DNA from: Pseudomonas mandelii
Lineage (GTDB): Bacteria > Pseudomonadota > Gammaproteobacteria > Pseudomonadales > Pseudomonadaceae
Direction: 5' to 3'
Assembly (NCBI RefSeq): GCF_900106065.1
Contig: NZ_LT629796.1
Span: forward strand, 6,486,501-6,550,500
Length of the DNA stretch: 64,000 nt
This document shows, piece by piece, positions 60,075 through 64,000 of the stretch. Both the position numbers and the translations under genes were made by a program. The notes under the pieces are model-generated. The model searched no databases. It was not told where the DNA came from and saw only the letters and a list, made by a program, of their open reading frames with translations. Position 1 is the stretch's first letter. The number at the start of each line of letters is the position of its first letter.

Positions 60075-60566
60075 CTAGGCCACCGCCTCGATCAACTGCA
60101 TCGGCGTCATCTTCGTGACCATCATCATCACGATCACAAACATCCCCGCAAAACCCATCACGCCCATCCAGAACCACTTCTGGTAGACCGACCGGTATTG
60201 CGCGTCGAGCCCCTCGCCCGTCTCCACCGCGCTCAACGCCATCCCGTGCAGCCGCTTCTGCAGCACCAACACCGGCAGCCACAACGACCCCACGCACAGG
60301 AAAATGATCAACGAGGTCAGAATCCATTCAGTGCTCATGGGCAGCCCGGACACTTTCATCAGCAGGTAGCCGGAGACGATCTGAATGAAGCCTGCCGGGG
60401 TGGTAATCCAGGTGTCGAAGCGCACCACCATTCTGGCGACGTGCGCGATCACTTGCGGGTTGGCTGTGCGACTGGCCGCGATCAGATAGAGGTAGGAGCC
60501 CATACCGAACCCGAACAGGAAAATCGCGGCAATGACGTGCAGGTATTTCAGGCACAGATAGAGCAT
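60075..60566 (-). CDS. DUF2269 integral membrane protein
   Basis: A 163-residue membrane protein with four or five helices and the family patterns YLCLKYLHVIAAIFLFGFGM and RFDTWITTPAGFIQIVSGYLL. The conserved histidine near the start suggests haem or metal binding in some relatives. It starts 2 bases after the saccharopine-dehydrogenase-like stop and so is cotranscribed. Confidence 0.85.
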   Translation of the reverse strand: MLYLCLKYLHVIAAIFLFGFGMGSYLYLIAASRTANPQVIAHVARMVVRFDTWITTPAGFIQIVSGYLLMKVSGLPMSTEWILTSLIIFLCVGSLWLPVLVLQKRLHGMALSAVETGEGLDAQYRSVYQKWFWMGVMGFAGMFVIVMMMVTKMTPMQLIEAVA

Positions 60567-60568
60567 GC

Positions 60569-61696
60569 TCAGCCCTGCTCGTCAGAAAAGCGCACGGACA
60601 GCTGCAGATTGGCGGGGTCGTTGATCGCGGCCATGTACTCGTCGACGCTGATCTCGCCCACGCAGGGACGGGCGCCGGGTGCCGGCACGTAACCCGCGCC
60701 CCGTTTTGCTACCAGGGCGACAGCCGCGCAGCTCGGGATTTCAGGGCCCTTGTCATTGTGCGCCGTCAATTGCACGGTCATGGACAGCGGTTGCCCGTCA
60801 ACGCCCTGCCCTTCGACGTCGATGTACATCGCACTCAAGCCATCACCGAATCGCTCAAACCACGTCCCCCAACGATGCAGCCTTGCCGCCCACGCCGCAG
60901 AGTCTCGCACCAGCCCGATTCTCAACGCCTCGGCGAGCACGTAGTTGACCACGCCACCGAGTTTCAGGCCCGAACCTGCCTTGAAACTCAAGGTATGGGC
61001 GCCGTAACGGGCCGCGAAGATATCCATGTCCGGCACATCGACATTGGACAGGACACGAGCCCCCAATTGCGGCATCTTGCGCAGGGTCAAATCCTGCCAG
61101 CCCGACACTTCGTGCACCTGGCCGTTCTTGAGCTGCTTGATTGGTTTGCCCGCATAGGCCAGCACCCCTTCGACGGTCGAGAGGCCGGGCATCTTGGCCG
61201 AGGAAGAAATGCCATGCGCGATCGAGTCGATACGTTTGAAGCGATATCGATAGTGGTCGATGAGCGCCGACGACAGCGTCGGCACCGAACTGCACCCACT
61301 GAGAACGGCCACGCCGGCCTGTTTTGCGCTCGCGTCGAGCACATCAATGCCATTGACGAAGGTGCGGCAGTCAGCCAGATCGCAGTAGTTCACGCCCGCG
61401 TCGATGCAGCTTTGCGCGACGGCATAGGATTGCCCCTGAAACGGGCCCCCGGTGTGCACGACCCACTGGATGCCCATCGCGCGCAGCGCGGAGCCGAACG
61501 CACTGCCCATGGCATCACCGCACCAACTTTCACAGACACGGCCGGACTGGGTTTTCAGTTCATTGACCTGGCGCTGCAACTTGTGTGAGTTACGACCGGA
61601 GACCACCAGCTCCACGTCTGGCATCGCAATTAAATGCCTGCAAACGATGCTGCCGAAATTTCCGTAGCCACCGACCACCATCACCCTGAGTGTCAT
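60569..61696 (-). CDS. Saccharopine dehydrogenase-like NADP-binding protein
   Basis: A 375-residue protein with an N-terminal Rossmann fold (VMVVGGYGNFGSIVCRHLIA) and GPFQGQSYAVAQSCIDAGVNYCDLADCRTF, characteristic of saccharopine dehydrogenase-like oxidoreductases (lipid- or membrane-associated type). The C-terminal part YIDVEGQGVDGQPLSMTVQLTAHNDKGPEIPSCAAVAL fits that family. ATG at 61696. It and the DUF2269 gene form a two-gene unit of unknown role. Confidence 0.87.
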   Translation of the reverse strand: MTLRVMVVGGYGNFGSIVCRHLIAMPDVELVVSGRNSHKLQRQVNELKTQSGRVCESWCGDAMGSAFGSALRAMGIQWVVHTGGPFQGQSYAVAQSCIDAGVNYCDLADCRTFVNGIDVLDASAKQAGVAVLSGCSSVPTLSSALIDHYRYRFKRIDSIAHGISSSAKMPGLSTVEGVLAYAGKPIKQLKNGQVHEVSGWQDLTLRKMPQLGARVLSNVDVPDMDIFAARYGAHTLSFKAGSGLKLGGVVNYVLAEALRIGLVRDSAAWAARLHRWGTWFERFGDGLSAMYIDVEGQGVDGQPLSMTVQLTAHNDKGPEIPSCAAVALVAKRGAGYVPAPGARPCVGEISVDEYMAAINDPANLQLSVRFSDEQG

Positions 61697-61859
61697 TCAA
61701 CGCTTTCCTTAACCATTGGATCATGTAGCCAACCCGCCCGGGACCGGGCGCGGCAAAGCTTTACTGATATCGAACGGACAGGCAAGCCGCGAAGCACCGC
61801 TAGCCATAAGCGAGCATCCATTCACCGTGCCCGCTTACAGTTACGCGCCAAGATGGCGG

Positions 61860-61917
61860 CAAAAAAAAAGCGACCTTCTCAGTGCAGGCCTATATTGCCT
61901 TGCACTAAGAAAGTCGC
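61860..61917 (-). terminator. Rho-independent terminator of the membrane-protein gene
   Basis: Read leftward: a 17-bp stem with two G-U pairs (GCGACTTTCTTAGTGCA / TGCACTGAGAAGGTCGC), 14-base loop, then nine or ten T. It lies 50 bases after the stop at 61967. Confidence 0.88.
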
Positions 61918-61966
61918 CACTGCCAGGCTTTAAAACAAGCCCGCCAGACTTACGCGCTGAACGGGC

Positions 61967-62614
61967 CTAGCACTGGCTCGCAACGGTCCGCGCAGAGAAA
62001 ACGGCGTAGTCCTGTTGTTTGACTCGCTGAGTCAACACCAGCATGGTCAGGAAACCCAATGCGATCAGCACCGGATACGCCATCAACAGTTCGGAAAGCG
62101 AGTATTTCCAGGCCAACGGGCGACCGACGCCCAGCATGGCCGCGTACATCCACGACACCGCCGACAGCGAGCCGCAAAACAGCGCCAGCATCCGTGCGCT
62201 GAATCCGAGATCGAGCAAGGAGCCGGCCTTTTGCAAAGCGGGCAATACCAGGCGATGCAACAACATGCCGTTGTAGGTCAGCAACATGACAATAATGACT
62301 TTGGCTTGAAGTTTTGGGTTCATGAAGTAGTTCATACCTTTATCCAGGTAATCAATTCCCATGACAGCGATACCGGTTACCCATAACGCGATTAACGCAA
62401 CCACCACCGACTTCTGCAGACTTTCCATGTGAGCATGATCATGCCCAGTGGACGTTTTCCGTTTCAATAAATCTTTAACCATTGCAATATCACTGGTCAA
62501 CACCAGACCAATAGCCACGCAACACGACAATAAATGAACGTAAATAACGCCCAGCCGCAAAAATTCCATACATTCTTTGTTTTCCAACAGGCTCATAATT
62601 GTATTTATCGCCAC
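61967..62614 (-). CDS. Hypothetical integral membrane protein
   Basis: A 215-residue protein with about six helices (LRLGVIYVHLLSCCVAIGLVL, VVVALIALWVTGIAVMG, VIIVMLLTYNGMLLHRLVL and more). Histidines in YVHLLS and LLHRLVL are spaced like haem or copper ligands in DUF2214-type proteins, but I cannot fix the family. The start is a GTG at 62614 with GGGGAA 6 bases upstream; an ATG at 62596 has no site. Terminator at 61860. Confidence 0.75.
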   Translation of the reverse strand: MAINTIMSLLENKECMEFLRLGVIYVHLLSCCVAIGLVLTSDIAMVKDLLKRKTSTGHDHAHMESLQKSVVVALIALWVTGIAVMGIDYLDKGMNYFMNPKLQAKVIIVMLLTYNGMLLHRLVLPALQKAGSLLDLGFSARMLALFCGSLSAVSWMYAAMLGVGRPLAWKYSLSELLMAYPVLIALGFLTMLVLTQRVKQQDYAVFSARTVASQC

Positions 62615-63176
62615 GGTAAGTTCCCCACCTTATTCGATAGTACAGATCGGTTCTTCAACAGGGCATTTCGCTCTTCAAACCCTGTGCGATCTTACTTTTT
62701 ATAAGATATGCCAAATCGTCGACCTGACACTGCTTAGCCCATTGAATTACCTGGCAATTCAATGACCGGCTTAGTTATTACCTCCTGAATTTCAGATAAA
62801 AAAATCCCCATTTGCATTCACTGCACATGAGGTTTTTTTCCACTTCTTTTTTACGACAGCATTAGCACGTCATGGTGACATGCTGAAGTATCAGAGGGCG
62901 AAGAGGCTAGAATGTTCATTTTTTGAGCAGACTACCGACAAACGGTTATTTCAGTCAAAGCAACTCACCCCGACGGTAAATCGGCAACTTCCCGGAAAGC
63001 CGCATGATAACTGGCCCGCGTAAATTAGATGAGCGCCAGATACTTCCATTGGATCCATTAGTTGTTGCATTACTTACGATAAGTGCCTGAGAGACCCGCG
63101 CTCATTTACTGTCCTCACTGCTGAAACAGTCGGACTTTTTAACGCAAGCGGATTTACGACAATGACCCGGCCGTTG
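62615..63176. other. Intergenic stretch with a terminator, no gene seen
   Basis: About 560 bases, AT-rich. It should hold the promoter of the membrane-protein gene near 62620-62720. No coding sequence with family features was found. Confidence 0.5.
62798..62839 (-). terminator. Terminator candidate downstream of the sensor kinase
   Basis: Read leftward: AAAAAAACCTCAT, a loop of about 15 and ATGGGGATTTTTTT. The core stem is 6 bp with one G-T pair. It could stop transcription from either side. Confidence 0.5.
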
Positions 63177-64000
63177 TCAGTCTCCGATCACCGTCGCGAG
63201 CGGTAACCAGACGCACACTTCAAAACCCTCTTGTCGACCGGTTGCAGGAGAGACCAATTTCATACTCGCGTTGACCCCTTGGACAATGGTTTTGGCGATC
63301 GCCAGCCCTAATCCAGAACCGCTTATTTCACTGTGACCACGCACAAAACGCTCGGTCAGGTGCCGCAACACCGAGTCCGGCACCGCCGGGCCGCCATTGA
63401 CTACCCGCAGTTGGGCCTGCTCGGTGAGGCTGACTTCGATCGGTTGATCGGTGGCGCCGTACTTCAGCGCGTTCTCGATCAGGTTGCGCAACAAGATGCC
63501 AAAGGCATCCGGGTCGATGTTCGAGTACACGCTGGCCTGCCCTGGCAAATGCAATTCAATGCGCTGACCGCTGCGCTGGTTCCACTCATCAACGCCATGG
63601 GCCAGCAACGGAATCAGGTCCTGAGGCGTTTCGGACAACAGCCCCCCGCCCTCGGCCTTGGCCAATTGCATGAGCTTTTCCGAAAGCCGCGCCAGCTCAC
63701 GCAAGGCGTTTTCGATCTTCGCCGCCCGCACCCGCAACGGACCTTCGGGCGCCTCGTGGTGCAAGCGCTGGATCTGCGCCAGGGTCGCGGCCAGTGGCGT
63801 GCGCAGTTCATGGGCGCTGTTGGCGGTAAAACTGCGCTCGGCCTCCAGAGCCTTGCGCAAGCGCTCCAGCAGGTGGTTGACCGCCTCGGCCAACGGATCG
63901 ATTTCTGCGGGCAGGCGGGCCACCTTGATCGGCGACAGATCCCCCACCCCACGCGCCTCGACCGCCCGACGATACGCCAACACACTGCGCAGGCTGATCC
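63177..64000 (-). CDS. Sensor histidine kinase, C-terminal part (cut by window edge)
   Basis: The frame is open at the window end; the visible 274 codons are the C-terminal part. A HAMP-like linker (DLSPIKVARLPAEIDPLAEA) is followed by the H-box SAHELRTPLA (phospho-histidine), N-box LIENALKYG and G-box GSGLGLAIAKTI. It is of the QseC/PhoQ-like two-component type; its regulator and sensor domain lie outside the window. The last residues (CVWLPLATVIGD) complete the ATPase domain. Confidence 0.93.
   Translation of the reverse strand, partial: ISLRSVLAYRRAVEARGVGDLSPIKVARLPAEIDPLAEAVNHLLERLRKALEAERSFTANSAHELRTPLAATLAQIQRLHHEAPEGPLRVRAAKIENALRELARLSEKLMQLAKAEGGGLLSETPQDLIPLLAHGVDEWNQRSGQRIELHLPGQASVYSNIDPDAFGILLRNLIENALKYGATDQPIEVSLTEQAQLRVVNGGPAVPDSVLRHLTERFVRGHSEISGSGLGLAIAKTIVQGVNASMKLVSPATGRQEGFEVCVWLPLATVIGD

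Overview
The window looks like a chromosome of the Pseudomonas fluorescens group. It is GC-rich, it carries the short palindromic REP elements typical of that group (GTGGGAGCGAGCCTGCTCGCGA type), and it holds an exported malate:quinone oxidoreductase, an OprD porin and several GGDEF proteins. No rRNA, tRNA or CRISPR array was seen.

Layout. 1-8.5 kb: a catabolic/transport operon (flavin monooxygenase, RidA, DUF1028, ArgE-type deacetylase, NCS1 permease), split by an ISL3-family insertion sequence, followed by an AbrB-type membrane protein. 8.5-13 kb: a tandem array of ten 134-bp REP doublets joined to the tail of a broken LysR gene, then small accessory genes. 12-28 kb: a stress-tolerance region (KGG protein, ClpP-like protein, luciferase-like oxidoreductase, zinc-type dehydrogenase with a LysR regulator, KefB antiporter, PsiE, ClpK/ClpG AAA+ disaggregase, peroxiredoxin, DsbA-like protein, LtrA, CmcJ-like enzyme, OprD). 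Its clpK-psiE-kefB core resembles the transmissible locus of stress tolerance known from Pseudomonas and enterics. Remnants of a DapF-like gene, an old-yellow-enzyme gene, a NodT-type efflux channel gene and a third luciferase-like gene lie among them. 28.3-30.8 kb: a diverged, internally deleted second copy of the 13.1-18.7 kb block, with an in-frame kefB::dehydrogenase chimera. 32.3-33.7 kb: a second, apparently identical ISL3-family copy.

33.8-45 kb: a catabolic cluster with AraC and XdhC proteins, an alpha/beta hydrolase, an MHS-type transporter, an enoyl-CoA hydratase, an acyl-CoA ligase and a three-subunit molybdenum hydroxylase whose large subunit is fused to a CoxG-like domain. The parts suggest uptake, CoA activation and hydroxylation of an unidentified organic acid. 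45-50 kb: a GAF-PAS-GGDEF-EAL protein, a divergent SDR/AraC pair and a lysine-rich protein. 50-54.3 kb: a PAAR protein, a candidate type VI effector and a candidate immunity gene, bracketed by mqo and by a partial copy of the mqo 3' end with its terminator. 54.5-64 kb: ordinary chromosomal genes (GNAT, TetR next to a DUF4442 gene with a repeated palindromic operator, diguanylate cyclase, YceI, NAD(P)-binding proteins, DUF2269, a membrane protein and the end of a sensor kinase).

Main themes: insertion-sequence damage to operons, segmental duplication with decay, a stress-tolerance cassette, and a candidate transferable effector-immunity module. All family names come from reading translated sequence by eye; no database search was run.
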